64,000 nucleotides of DNA. Source: Cellvibrio sp. UBA7671. GTDB lineage: Bacteria; Pseudomonadota; Gammaproteobacteria; Pseudomonadales; Cellvibrionaceae. The stretch is taken from the NCBI GenBank assembly GCA_002483145.1, contig DLHJ01000016.1:515564-579563 (forward strand). The letters are read 5' to 3'. The notes below the pieces were generated by a model. That model did not search any database and was not told the origin of the DNA. It saw only the letters and a list, made by a program, of their open reading frames with translations. Positions 1 to 8,092 of the stretch are shown here, in pieces; position 1 is the stretch's first letter; each line of letters starts with the position of its first letter. The position numbers and the translations under genes are program-made.

Positions 1-27
1 TGTGTAGGTTCTTGTTAGTGAGTTAAA

Positions 28-63
28 GCCGAAAACCGCACTAAGTATTAGCGGGTTTTCGGC
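28..63 (-). terminator. Hairpin after the first minus-strand operon
   Basis: GCCGAAAACCGC (28-39) pairs with GCGGGTTTTCGGC (51-63), with one bulge and a short A/T-rich loop. It sits 10 bases past the stop of the small minus-strand gene at 73. On the minus strand only a short T-run follows, so termination strength is uncertain. Confidence 0.5.
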
Positions 64-72
64 CAGATAGGC

Positions 73-267
73 TTAATTGCGGTTTTCGACATCAAAATAG
101 CTAGCCAGATCGTCTGGAGCGCTATTATTGGTGCTGTTTTCGGTATTAATGCGTTTTGCGGCATTTTGATCGCAATCCTTCAGGGAGCGCTCTATCTCCA
201 GTGCTTCACGGTTGTCTCTCCAGGCTTGCAGATCCATCTGATCGACATTGGCTTTCAAGTTGGTCAT
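73..267 (-). CDS. Small hypothetical protein, 64 aa
   Basis: I do not recognise this protein. It is soluble, charged, and rich in Asn and Asp, with no membrane segment or signal peptide. The ATG is preceded by GAGGA about seven bases upstream, a good ribosome site, which supports it being real. It is the last gene of a minus-strand run that starts with the relaxase at 2175, nine bases after the 277-744 gene, so it is probably co-transcribed with the mobilization genes. Confidence 0.5.
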   Translation of the reverse strand: MTNLKANVDQMDLQAWRDNREALEIERSLKDCDQNAAKRINTENSTNNSAPDDLASYFDVENRN

Positions 268-276
268 GACTGTTCC

Positions 277-744
277 TCATAAAAAGTGGCTGCTTACCAG
301 TAGAAATTGGTCGTCATTGATCTTTCCCTTATTCCTGGCTGCATTAAGGAATCCGTACAGTTGATCTGAGTCAAGGGATTTGGTTACTACAGCGGCAAGA
401 GCTAGAGCCGCTTGTGTCTGCTCGCACAGTGCAGCTTCCTCGCTTGGTGTTCCTCCTGCCGTGTAGATTTCTCCACAGCTTAAGGCAAATGGAATTTCTC
501 CAACTTTTGAGACTGTGATTCTTACCGCATATTTCTCCTTTTGGTTGTCGCCCGTGCTAAAACTGATAACAGAAAGGCGCATGCTTGTTGCAATATCATC
601 AAACACATCCTCCGGGTAGTGTGTCGAGGAATAAATTATGACTTGTAGTTCTCGGCCCAGTCTCTTTTGAAGCTCATCTACTTTTGCATGTACCTCTTGG
701 AGCCTTTCTTCCTGGGTGATTTTTTTCAAATCTATTGCTTTCAT
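277..744 (-). CDS. Hypothetical protein of the mobilization operon, 155 aa
   Basis: I do not recognise the family. The N-terminal part (residues 5-35) is charged and probably helical. The middle reads like an alpha/beta domain, and the C-terminal third is Ala-rich helical. I chose the ATG at 744; an in-frame TTG at 759, directly behind the relaxase stop, is possible, and neither has a strong Shine-Dalgarno sequence. The gene lies immediately downstream of the MobA/MobL relaxase in the same direction, so an accessory role in transfer is plausible but unproven. Confidence 0.55.
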   Translation of the reverse strand: MKAIDLKKITQEERLQEVHAKVDELQKRLGRELQVIIYSSTHYPEDVFDDIATSMRLSVISFSTGDNQKEKYAVRITVSKVGEIPFALSCGEIYTAGGTPSEEAALCEQTQAALALAAVVTKSLDSDQLYGFLNAARNKGKINDDQFLLVSSHFL

Positions 745-759
745 AATAGGTGGGCTCAA

Positions 760-2175
760 TTAGATATTTGGAGATTTTGAATTGTCGAAATTGCGGCGAG
801 TTTGCTGCTCGTCATTATCACTTTGAAAGTCATTGGCGTTATCAAATCGGTTGGTTTCCTCGTGTGCTTTATCCAGCTTTTCTGGAGCTGATTTAATGTC
901 AGAAGCCAAGCCATTTTGGGGCAGCTTTGGTTTGTATTTTTCCAGTTCTTCTGGGGTGGGTTTATAGCCCTGCACCTCTATGCCCATCATTTGCCCTTGC
1001 GCCCAAATTCGGCGGCGATATTCGTCATCACCGAAGGCTCGAATTTCTTTCCACTCACCCTTACGGAGCTTTCCTTGCGCAAGCTCAAGTTCGGCAGCCA
1101 GCGCCCACTCACTTATTGATTGGGAATAGATAGCTTTACCTGTATCTCTAAATGCTTCTTCGCCCTTTAATTTGCCTGCTCCCCAGCGATATATGCCTGC
1201 GTCGTCGGCTCGAAACATGTTAATTACACGACCCTTATTCGGATCAATTTCAACGGGTTTCCAATACTCCGCCAGCTCTTGCTTTTGAAGTTTTTTAATT
1301 GGTAAGTTCTGCGCTTTTTCGGCCTCTTCTTGGGAGCTTGCAACTCCGCCGTGATGAGGTAAAAGTTCAGTGTTAATTGCTGCTTTTTTCATTTTCAGAC
1401 TCCTAACGTCTTGGTGGGTTAAACCTATATTGATAATGTTGTTTGCTTGTTTAATTAACTCATTGGCCTGCCAGCGAGTTGCACGATCGATGTACCCCAT
1501 GCGAGCCAACTGTGTGTGAATTTTTCCAACGTGAATTTGAGGGATTTTATGGGTTATCCCTTGCTCTTTTAGGGATAGCTCACTGATGCGGATGTCAAGG
1601 CCTGCTTTTTTTAATTCTTCATTGACAATATCCGCCCATGTTTTCCTGATTTTTGATATTTGTTGGCTTCCTGTAGGCAAGCCATTTTTTCTTAAGCGGT
1701 CATCGCTCCAATTTAGTTTTATTTTTCCTTCTGAAAGTGTTCCATCGGCTTGCATTGATCTTGTTGTCATTAAAAGGTGAGCATGAATATTTCTGTGGTC
1801 GCCTTTCTTGCCTGGAGCGTGGACGCAAACGTCTATAGCTGCACCGTACTCGGTGATTAAATGGGTAGAAAATTCACTAATTATTCGCTGATGTGCATCT
1901 CTCATTAATTCGTGCGGAAGTGCAAGTTGCCATTCTCTGGCTACTCTTGCGTTAGATGCTTTTTCTGACTTCTCAGCTAAATTCCATAGCTCAGATCGAG
2001 AGAGTCCTGCATTGTTAAAAAGAAAGGTTTCTAAAACTCCGTACCGCCTAAAACGATTTATTTTGCCGGTTCTTTCATCAACAATAGTTTGTCCGGCTCT
2101 GTATGCCGCTGCCGCGGTTGCAGTGTCGCCTTTTGAGCGCGACATGTTTTCAGTTTGACAATAAAAAATTGACAT
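760..2175 (-). CDS. MobA/MobL family (MobQ) relaxase
   Basis: Conjugative relaxase that would nick its oriT and pilot the strand into a recipient. The N-terminal domain (about residues 1-210) has the MobA/MobL features: the start MSIFYCQTENMSRSKGDTA, the AAAAYRAG segment, and the metal-binding histidine motif HRNIHAHLL near residue 128. The C-terminal part (about 310-425) resembles the LPD7-type domain that often follows relaxases (EIRAFGDDEYRRRIWAQGQ). RSF1010 MobA continues into a primase domain; I see no such domain in these 471 residues. It heads a minus-strand operon of three genes, and the inverted-repeat-rich DNA upstream is the obvious oriT candidate. Confidence 0.9.
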   Translation of the reverse strand: MSIFYCQTENMSRSKGDTATAAAAYRAGQTIVDERTGKINRFRRYGVLETFLFNNAGLSRSELWNLAEKSEKASNARVAREWQLALPHELMRDAHQRIISEFSTHLITEYGAAIDVCVHAPGKKGDHRNIHAHLLMTTRSMQADGTLSEGKIKLNWSDDRLRKNGLPTGSQQISKIRKTWADIVNEELKKAGLDIRISELSLKEQGITHKIPQIHVGKIHTQLARMGYIDRATRWQANELIKQANNIINIGLTHQDVRSLKMKKAAINTELLPHHGGVASSQEEAEKAQNLPIKKLQKQELAEYWKPVEIDPNKGRVINMFRADDAGIYRWGAGKLKGEEAFRDTGKAIYSQSISEWALAAELELAQGKLRKGEWKEIRAFGDDEYRRRIWAQGQMMGIEVQGYKPTPEELEKYKPKLPQNGLASDIKSAPEKLDKAHEETNRFDNANDFQSDNDEQQTRRNFDNSKSPNI

Positions 2176-2197
2176 ATGAATGGCTCTTGATTTTCAC

Positions 2198-2370
2198 TTT
2201 TCGCGTAGCGAAAACGCATGACTCACTTGTGAGTCGTATATGCGCTCTTCATTCGGCAGAGGGCCTTGTGCGTGCCAGGCCATAACTACGTTCAAATATC
2301 CAAACTCTATTTTCTACGTGCAGTCAGGTTGCGCGTAGGAAAAATATTTTTCCGTGCTCCGTAGAAAATA
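2198..2370. other. Candidate oriT: cluster of inverted repeats upstream of the relaxase gene
   Basis: The roughly 310-bp gap (2176-2487) between the divergent relaxase and the 122-aa gene has no ORF of note but is full of symmetry. TTTTCGC/GCGAAAA lies at 2198-2214 and GACTCAC-TT-GTGAGTC at 2220-2235. TATTTTCTACG (2308-2318) pairs with CGTAGAAAATA (2360-2370), and inside that pair is a perfect 16-bp palindrome at 2338-2353. MobQ-family oriTs commonly lie right beside the relaxase gene and contain such repeats. I cannot identify a nic site. The same repeats may also serve as operators for the two divergent promoters. Confidence 0.5.
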
Positions 2371-2487
2371 TTTTCAAAATCATTTATTGGCAAAATAAAA
2401 GTTTAGAAAAGTACACTTTTTTCTTGTGTGGCATGTGCTAACCAATAAAACTGGATTGGTGTAATTAAAATTCAGTGGAGGTGAAAT

Positions 2488-2856
2488 ATGCATGCAAAGC
2501 CGTCTTTTATAACGGGCAAGGAATGGAAAGTTATTTGTGAAAAGGCAGATGGTGGGGATAAGGAGGCGATAGATTTCAAAAAATCTGTAGAACAGTTTGT
2601 GGCTAAAGCAAAAGGCTTTGCGCAACAGGAATCTGCAAAGGAAAAGAAAAATCGTAACCATGAGGTGTTTATTGTTGGTGGAGCGATTCTAAATGAGATG
2701 TCGAAAAATCCATCATTCAGGGACGTTATCAAAAAAGTGATTGATCGTAATGTGCGGAAGAAATCGGATATCCAATTTTTAACTGGCAGAGGCTGGAGTG
2801 TATATGAAAAAGATGATTCAGATAGTGGCGTTCATACTGCTAGCACTTCAGTCTAA
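2488..2856 (+). CDS. Hypothetical 122-aa protein, possible mobilization accessory
   Basis: Unrecognised, basic, Lys-rich soluble protein with no signal or membrane segment. A strong GGAGG lies eight bases before the ATG. It is divergent from the relaxase and starts right after the candidate oriT, which is where small DNA-binding mobilization helpers (MobB/MobC-like) are often found; this is inference from position and charge only. Its 3' end overlaps the next gene's start by 53 bases in a different frame, so the two are probably translationally linked. Confidence 0.55.
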   Translation: MHAKPSFITGKEWKVICEKADGGDKEAIDFKKSVEQFVAKAKGFAQQESAKEKKNRNHEVFIVGGAILNEMSKNPSFRDVIKKVIDRNVRKKSDIQFLTGRGWSVYEKDDSDSGVHTASTSV

Positions 2857-5116
2857 TGTTATTTTTGCCTCGATTACTGAGGTAAGCTCGACTGATAAAA
2901 GCGTGGAGTATCTGCGTTATATTTTCGGCAGTGTGGTGGACGTGATAAATGGAGGTACTGGGCCTTCCAGTCCGGACTCCATAATTGGCGCTCTCTCAGA
3001 AGTTTTGAATGCGGGAATGTTGATATTTACGGGGTTGATTATCGGCTATACATTTCTGACCGGTATTCTCAATTCAGCTCATGAGGGGAATCCTTTAGGT
3101 AAAGCTTACAGTACCATGTGGATTCCGTTGAGAATGGTGTTTGCACTCGCGCTTGTGCTTCCATTTGCTGGTGGATATTCGAGTATGCAAATTGGTGTTA
3201 TATGGGTGGCGGGGCATGGTATTGGGCTGGCGAATTCAGGGTGGAATAAAACGCTGGATTATATGGGTGCGTCAGGCACTTTATATCCGCCCCAAGTTTC
3301 AACGGATTTTGAAAAAATCGCCGCACAGATCCTTGAGTCTAGAGTATGTATGCATGGCATTAATACAGCGGATAGGCATGCCAATATCGAGGAAAAACCG
3401 ATTGAAATTGTTGATAACAATCAGGTGACTAATATCAAACAATCGGCTGTTGCTGAAGAATTGAAAATGCCTGTTCAGCATCGTGTCATGCAGCGCTATG
3501 ACAGTCGCTATGGTTTGGCTGGTGCAGGTGTTGCGTATGGTGCGGCATTTCTCTCGGGTTTCCCCAGCGGAATTCCGCGAAACTACGGATCAAATCCTTG
3601 TGGCTCCATCGAGCTGAAATTTTCTGAAATCGATGAGAGCATGAATATAGAAAACGACGTGCGTAATTTTCAGGTAGATATCATTTCTGCCCATGCAGAT
3701 TTGGATGAGGGTCTTGATCCGCTTGCTCGCGCAATTGTGCTTAAAACTGTTGACAATAATGCTCCAGATCCAGACCCGCTCGCATTCAATAATTCCGTAC
3801 AGATATACAAAGCTGCTTACATGAAAGCAGTAAACGACGCGATGTCGGCTATTGCTACTACACGCTTGAATAAATGGGATGGCGGGAATCCGGATACAGC
3901 ACTAACGACTTTAGGGGCACGTGACGCAGGATGGCTTACTGCAGGAGCTTGGTATTGGGATTTTCAGAGAATTAATGCGGAAACTCAAAAGATGGTGTCG
4001 GTAAAACCGGAATTGACGGGGCCGACATCTGATGTGATGGATAATAGTGATTACCAAAACTTCATAAACACATTGAGTAACTATCGCGTCAATATGAATG
4101 TCCCTGACTCCAATGGGAATATAGTTACTGCTTTGGAGCGCAGCAGCTATGCGGATGACAACAGCGGATTAAAAATAGTGCTGTATACAATCCAGCGGGC
4201 ATTAGATATTGCTCTGGCCGATCCTGATCCATTGTCGGGTATGGCTAATATAGGTCATTCGATCATTACCGGGTTTGAGGTTGCATATTTTGCGGCGCTT
4301 CCTGCCAGGGGGGCAGCTCGAACAGCGGATGATGTAGCCGAAGGCGTAGGCGGTTTGGCTGGAGGAGCAAGAACAGTGACATCCCCGATATTGTTCCTCT
4401 TGGAGGAGGCCAGCAAATTATTTTTGTTTGCTGCGTTATTGCTTTTGCCGCTGGCTTTGATGCTGGCCTTTTATCTCCCCGCCACACCAATAATTTTATG
4501 GATTATGGGTATTGCTGGTTGGTTTGTGCTTGTAATTGAGGCTGTGATCGCCGCGCCTATTTGGGCAGTTTCTCATGCAATGCCCGAAGGGCAGGGGTTT
4601 GTAGGGCAGCGAGCGCTTGCTGGCTATATGGTGCTTTTATCGCTTTTCCTGCGGCCGATTTTGATGCTGTTCGGATTTTTTGCTGCAATGGTTCTGATCA
4701 TTGTGATGGGGAGGGTTGTCGCTATTCTGTTTATTCCAGCGATGTCTTCCATGATCGGCGATTCCTTATCCGGAGTTGTTTCCCTCATCGCTATGCTTGC
4801 TATTTTTGTGGCTGTGATGATTCAAATTGCGCATAGGTGTTTTGGATTGATTCATGAGGTTCCAGACAAAGTTTTAAGATACATAGGGGGCGGTGCTGAA
4901 AATCTTGGTGAGAGCAATCAGGAACAGCAAAGTCGCAATATCTTTGTCGGTGGTGCCGCTAAGGTGGTTAGTAACGGCGAGCGTTCCATGCGGCAGGATG
5001 CCTCTTCTGCGGCCTCCAGTGTTGGGCAAAAAATGGGGGGAGGTTTTGGCAAAGTGGCTAACGCTGCAAAAGGTGGAATGAGCAAAATAGGTAAAATGCT
5101 TTCTACTTCCAATTAA
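2804..5116 (+). CDS. DotA/TraY family type IVB transfer membrane protein
   Basis: Inner-membrane protein of I-type (type IVB) conjugation and Dot/Icm systems. It has a signal peptide (residues about 1-24). An N-terminal block (DKSVEYLRYIFGSV, NPLGKAYSTMWIPLRM) is typical of DotA/TraY. After a large periplasmic region comes a cluster of hydrophobic segments (about 540-690) with the family-like AMPEGQGFVGQRALAGY and LFLRPILMLFGFF. The tail is Gly/Ser-rich. At 770 aa it is close to R64 TraY as I recall it (about 745). ATG at 2804 was preferred over GTG at 2798 because GGAG lies five bases upstream of it. No other type IVB genes are visible in the window. It may complement a helper apparatus or belong to a set lying to the left. 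Confidence 0.85.
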   Translation: MKKMIQIVAFILLALQSNVIFASITEVSSTDKSVEYLRYIFGSVVDVINGGTGPSSPDSIIGALSEVLNAGMLIFTGLIIGYTFLTGILNSAHEGNPLGKAYSTMWIPLRMVFALALVLPFAGGYSSMQIGVIWVAGHGIGLANSGWNKTLDYMGASGTLYPPQVSTDFEKIAAQILESRVCMHGINTADRHANIEEKPIEIVDNNQVTNIKQSAVAEELKMPVQHRVMQRYDSRYGLAGAGVAYGAAFLSGFPSGIPRNYGSNPCGSIELKFSEIDESMNIENDVRNFQVDIISAHADLDEGLDPLARAIVLKTVDNNAPDPDPLAFNNSVQIYKAAYMKAVNDAMSAIATTRLNKWDGGNPDTALTTLGARDAGWLTAGAWYWDFQRINAETQKMVSVKPELTGPTSDVMDNSDYQNFINTLSNYRVNMNVPDSNGNIVTALERSSYADDNSGLKIVLYTIQRALDIALADPDPLSGMANIGHSIITGFEVAYFAALPARGAARTADDVAEGVGGLAGGARTVTSPILFLLEEASKLFLFAALLLLPLALMLAFYLPATPIILWIMGIAGWFVLVIEAVIAAPIWAVSHAMPEGQGFVGQRALAGYMVLLSLFLRPILMLFGFFAAMVLIIVMGRVVAILFIPAMSSMIGDSLSGVVSLIAMLAIFVAVMIQIAHRCFGLIHEVPDKVLRYIGGGAENLGESNQEQQSRNIFVGGAAKVVSNGERSMRQDASSAASSVGQKMGGGFGKVANAAKGGMSKIGKMLSTSN

Positions 5117-5118
5117 CC

Positions 5119-5511
5119 TTAAGAAAAAAACCAACCCACCAATGAAAGGTATTTGAATGATTTTGAAGCCAACGCTTCCACCACCTCCGGTGGGAGCGTT
5201 GTGTTGATCCAATAAGCAATTAATCCCTCACCAAAAATTGCAGCATGCGTGAGCGAAAATACCAGTGCTGAAATAACAAAACTGGTTAAGCTGTGCATCG
5301 GTGTGACTGTTACTCCACTGAAGGTCGTCCAGCGTCGTCTGAGAGGACTAATGAATCCAATCAGGGCCAGCGATATAAATAAAAGCCAGAGCGCTATTAG
5401 CCCGCCGCTGAGAAAAAGGCTTTTCCAAACATTTAAGTCCCAGCCTGATTCAAGTTTATTAGCCCAGCGGATCATCTCACTAGTTCGCATACCCCAGTCA
5501 CTATTCGACAT
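5119..5511 (-). CDS. Small membrane protein, 130 aa
   Basis: Unrecognised. Two or three hydrophobic segments are visible: one about residues 30-55 (FLSGGLIALWLLFISLALIG), one about 72-92, and a short one at the C terminus. I chose MSNSDWGMRTSEM as the start because the upstream gene's stop overlaps it (ATG inside the last codons of the 5501-5803 gene), a sign of translational coupling. It is convergent with the DotA/TraY gene, whose stop is three bases away. Small membrane proteins beside TraY-like genes can act in entry exclusion; that is only a positional guess. Confidence 0.55.
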   Translation of the reverse strand: MSNSDWGMRTSEMIRWANKLESGWDLNVWKSLFLSGGLIALWLLFISLALIGFISPLRRRWTTFSGVTVTPMHSLTSFVISALVFSLTHAAIFGEGLIAYWINTTLPPEVVEALASKSFKYLSLVGWFFS

Positions 5512-5803
5512 AATTATTCTCCTGGAATGCTTTTGCCCAGCGGAAGCTGACCCATTTCGAAGCGAGCACCCAAAATGCAAACGCGATGAGCGTTACTTTT
5601 GCCAGAGTCTCGTAGTTTGGAATTACCGTAAGGGCTAACATGTAAGCGATTGTCAGGGCCACCACATATGTGAGACCACTAATTACCATGGAGGCTTGAA
5701 AGCGCTTTATTGCCGCTGGATTCGTATAACCTTTGTTTTTCATAAAACGGCAAAAATCGTTGTATCTCTTTTTTCGCAGTTGCATCAGATTATTTTGATT
5801 CAT
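5501..5803 (-). CDS. Small membrane protein, 100 aa
   Basis: Unrecognised. A basic N terminus (MNQNNLMQLRKKRYNDFCRF) is followed by two hydrophobic segments at about residues 39-62 and 67-85. It overlaps the downstream 130-aa membrane protein by 11 bases, so the two form a coupled pair that probably works as one unit in the inner membrane. The ribosome site is weak. An AAACAATTGTTT palindrome lies about 25 bases upstream (about 5825-5836) and could be an operator. Confidence 0.5.
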   Translation of the reverse strand: MNQNNLMQLRKKRYNDFCRFMKNKGYTNPAAIKRFQASMVISGLTYVVALTIAYMLALTVIPNYETLAKVTLIAFAFWVLASKWVSFRWAKAFQENNYVE

Positions 5804-5884
5804 TTCTGTCTCTCATCGAACGATAAACAATTGTTTGAATGGGTAACGTACAAGAACATCTGGCACTGTCAAATTGACTGGAAG

Positions 5885-6202
5885 TCACTCCTTTTCGTCC
5901 ATCTCATCCGTATTCGAGGGGGCTGCTTGCAGCATGACTCGTTCTTTGTTGAGCGCGCCCCAATCGCTGATTCGGTAGTATCCATGGCGACGGCCCTGTA
6001 CCCGTTCAATTACCATGAAATATTCTCGATGTAGCTTATCCAACATAGCGTGAATTGATCGCTCGGGAATTCCTGTATCGGTGGTGAGCTTTTTTAGGTC
6101 TGGCTTCTCGATTTTTTCAATTGCAACAATAAGTGACAGTACTCTGCTGAAGCTGCGGGCTGGGACTTCCTGATTTGAATATTCCAAGTCATTTGTAGTC
6201 AT
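5885..6202 (-). CDS. Winged-helix DNA-binding protein, 105 aa
   Basis: Predicted transcription or replication regulator. Residues about 18-80 read as a winged helix: three helices with LKKLTTDTGIPERSIHAMLD as the helix-turn-helix, then a beta hairpin (YFMVIERVQGRRHGYYRIS) as the wing. The start has a clear AGGAGA five bases upstream. It lies downstream of repC on the same strand with about 120 bases between, so it may be part of the replication operon or control the membrane-protein pair that follows. The exact family is not recognised. Confidence 0.6.
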   Translation of the reverse strand: MTTNDLEYSNQEVPARSFSRVLSLIVAIEKIEKPDLKKLTTDTGIPERSIHAMLDKLHREYFMVIERVQGRRHGYYRISDWGALNKERVMLQAAPSNTDEMDEKE

Positions 6203-6321
6203 AACGTTTCTCCTATAGGTAATTTATTGAGTTTTTTTGCCACTAAATTTTCTTTTTCTGGCTCGTGGTAAGGCTATGCCGACACGGCAAATTTGCCGCG
6301 CCTAGTGGATTATTTGGATAA

Positions 6322-7263
6322 TCATGGATGAGTTTCTCCATTCCCTCCCAAAGCTGCGCGAATGCTGCGATCTGGGTGGTTAGGGCGTGACAGTTGCCGG
6401 GGGGATTCGTGACAGTTATCGGGGGCTTTGTGACCGTTATCGTGGGTTGGTCTTGTGATCTCGAATTTTCCTTGGGCATATTCGGTCACCAGCCACCCGA
6501 TGCGGGATAGTTCTGGTAAGCAGTCTCTAGCACGTTGCCGCCGCTTACGCATGGTGCTGCTATTGGCTGGTTCTGGCCAGACATAAGAGCACAGTGTATC
6601 CAGCTCGATACGGCGGGATTTGCCGTGATCTATCCAGCCGCACAGGCGCTGATGAATTAGGCGGGCTGAGTCACTTTTGAGTGAGCGGACTTCCCAAAGA
6701 TCGATGCGGATGTGCTGTCCACCCATAACGGCTTGGGCAATCATTGGATTCAACGCAACAAATAATTTTCCTGCCACATCATCGCTGGCGTACTCGGCCA
6801 ATAATCGAAAGCCGCGACGTTTTCCGCCTGATAGCGCAATTATCGAAACCTTCCACAATCGTTCTATACAGTCCCGAATCGGCTTAGTGTCCTCGATATT
6901 GGCATAGCCAATTTCTCTTGCCAGTGCTCGATAACTACCTTTCACCACCATGGCATCTTGCTGGATTGCATCCCACTTTGGCTCCATAAACATCCGAAGC
7001 TGTAGTCCAACTTCAGTTTTTGGATCTGGCGACAGCACTAGACCAGCAGGGCCTGCCATAGCAACTAACCCCTGCAGAATGCGCAAATCGTCCGCACCTA
7101 ATGGTTCTGGGCCACTGAATTCAATTTTTTGGCCTTGACCAAATTCATAGACCACATCGAGCTTGCTGGTTTTTCGCTCACCCCGTTTTAAGCTACGAAA
7201 TAGCCCAGGTGCGAGACAGTGGGCTGGGTCATGCCGGGCGTGAGTTAAATCAAACTTCGTCAC
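6322..7263 (-). CDS. repC: IncQ-type replication initiator RepC
   Basis: Iteron-binding initiator of IncQ replicons. The protein matches recalled RSF1010 RepC along nearly its whole length: HVRHDPAHCLAPGLFR-like start (here HARHDPAHCLAPGLFR), FSGPEPLGADDLRILQG, AMVVKGSYRALA, CIERLWKVSIIA, STMRKRRQRAR and a C-terminal FEITRP. I chose GTG at 7263 because GAGGGG lies six bases before it; the longer TTG start (7293) lacks such a site. It overlaps repA by 14 bases. About 38 residues follow the point where RSF1010 RepC ends, and this extension is encoded by 21-22 bp direct repeats. Function as an initiator is inferred from family. Confidence 0.9.
   Translation of the reverse strand: MTKFDLTHARHDPAHCLAPGLFRSLKRGERKTSKLDVVYEFGQGQKIEFSGPEPLGADDLRILQGLVAMAGPAGLVLSPDPKTEVGLQLRMFMEPKWDAIQQDAMVVKGSYRALAREIGYANIEDTKPIRDCIERLWKVSIIALSGGKRRGFRLLAEYASDDVAGKLFVALNPMIAQAVMGGQHIRIDLWEVRSLKSDSARLIHQRLCGWIDHGKSRRIELDTLCSYVWPEPANSSTMRKRRQRARDCLPELSRIGWLVTEYAQGKFEITRPTHDNGHKAPDNCHESPRQLSRPNHPDRSIRAALGGNGETHP
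6387..6451. repeat. Three iteron-like 21-22 bp direct repeats
   Basis: Three imperfect tandem units begin at 6387, 6409 and 6430, each starting GTGACAGTT or GTGACCGTT and continuing with a G-rich run. They lie inside the 3' end of repC, in the part encoding its C-terminal extension, and translate as seven-residue repeats in more than one frame. RepC proteins bind about 20-bp iterons at oriV, so these could be iterons or a degenerate copy. No other tandem repeat of this period was seen in the element. Confidence 0.5.
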
Positions 7264-8092
7264 GGCGAGCCCCTCTTGTTTTTGTGGGCTCAAGGATTGC
7301 TGGCTTTAATATTCCGCCTTCGTGTTTGCGAAACCAGCGTTCTTTGAAAGGGGCGCCATAGTTGGCCTTAGAGATACCAAATCGGACGAAGTATGCACGT
7401 TGGGATTCATCGACACCCCAAGTCTCTGCCTCCGCTTGGGTCATACCCGCAAGGTAGGCTTGCCAGCGGACGTTATCGACCAGCACTGACGAGCCGCGGC
7501 TGGCTTGTTGCAAGTCCCCTGAGCCGGACATTGCTGCACCCTTGCTGGCATGATGTAAAAAAATAATGGAGCAGCCGGTGTCTGCTGCAATGGATTCCAT
7601 CGCGCCCACTACCTGGCTCATGGGGCCACTAGCGTTTTCCTCTTCAACGTGGAAGCGCCTCAGCGTATCGAGAACCATCAGGCGGCATCCTTGGGCGGCC
7701 TTGAGAAGCTCACTACGCCATTGTGACCCCATGATGTTTGGCAATACACCGATCAATGGGAATACCGCAAGCTTGCTAGCGATGAGCTGCTTTTGGTCTT
7801 CGCTCATATGTTTACCCATTGCATGCAAACGATGATGAATAGCGATAAGAGGATCTTCGGCGGGCAGGTAAGTTACCGTGCCTTGTATGAGCTCTCCTAT
7901 TTCTAGTAGGTCTGGCCCGCCCGCAATTTGCAGGGACAGCTGTAGAGCCAGCATGGATTTTCCGGCACCACCCGGGGATACCAGCGCACCAACTGTGCCT
8001 GCCACCATATTTGGCAGAACATAATCGACAGGTTCGGGTTCAAAATCGAACGCTTTTCCAATATCCAGAGCATTTCCAAGCAGTGAGGTCAC
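7250..8092 (-). CDS. repA: IncQ-type replicative helicase RepA
   Basis: Hexameric RecA-fold 5'-3' helicase that unwinds IncQ origins. It matches recalled RSF1010 RepA closely: DYVLPNMVAGTVGALVSPGG followed by Walker A (GGAGKSMLAL, about residues 40-48), YLPAEDP, LMVLDTLRRFHVEEENASGP (Walker B region), IIFLHHASKGAAMSG, QASRGSSVLVDNVRWQ and a C-terminal GGILKPAILE. Its 280 aa is the family length. The GTG start overlaps the preceding gene's TGA (GTGA), so translation is coupled in the order HTH protein, repA, repC, as in IncQ plasmids. Confidence 0.92.
   Translation of the reverse strand: MTSLLGNALDIGKAFDFEPEPVDYVLPNMVAGTVGALVSPGGAGKSMLALQLSLQIAGGPDLLEIGELIQGTVTYLPAEDPLIAIHHRLHAMGKHMSEDQKQLIASKLAVFPLIGVLPNIMGSQWRSELLKAAQGCRLMVLDTLRRFHVEEENASGPMSQVVGAMESIAADTGCSIIFLHHASKGAAMSGSGDLQQASRGSSVLVDNVRWQAYLAGMTQAEAETWGVDESQRAYFVRFGISKANYGAPFKERWFRKHEGGILKPAILEPTKTRGARRDEV

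Noticed and set aside
6243-6479. 78-codon minus-strand frame overlapping the end of repC
   Set aside because: Its repeat-like TVTKPP/TVTNPP pattern follows from the DNA repeats; no good ribosome site and no known family. Kept only as part of the repeat observation.
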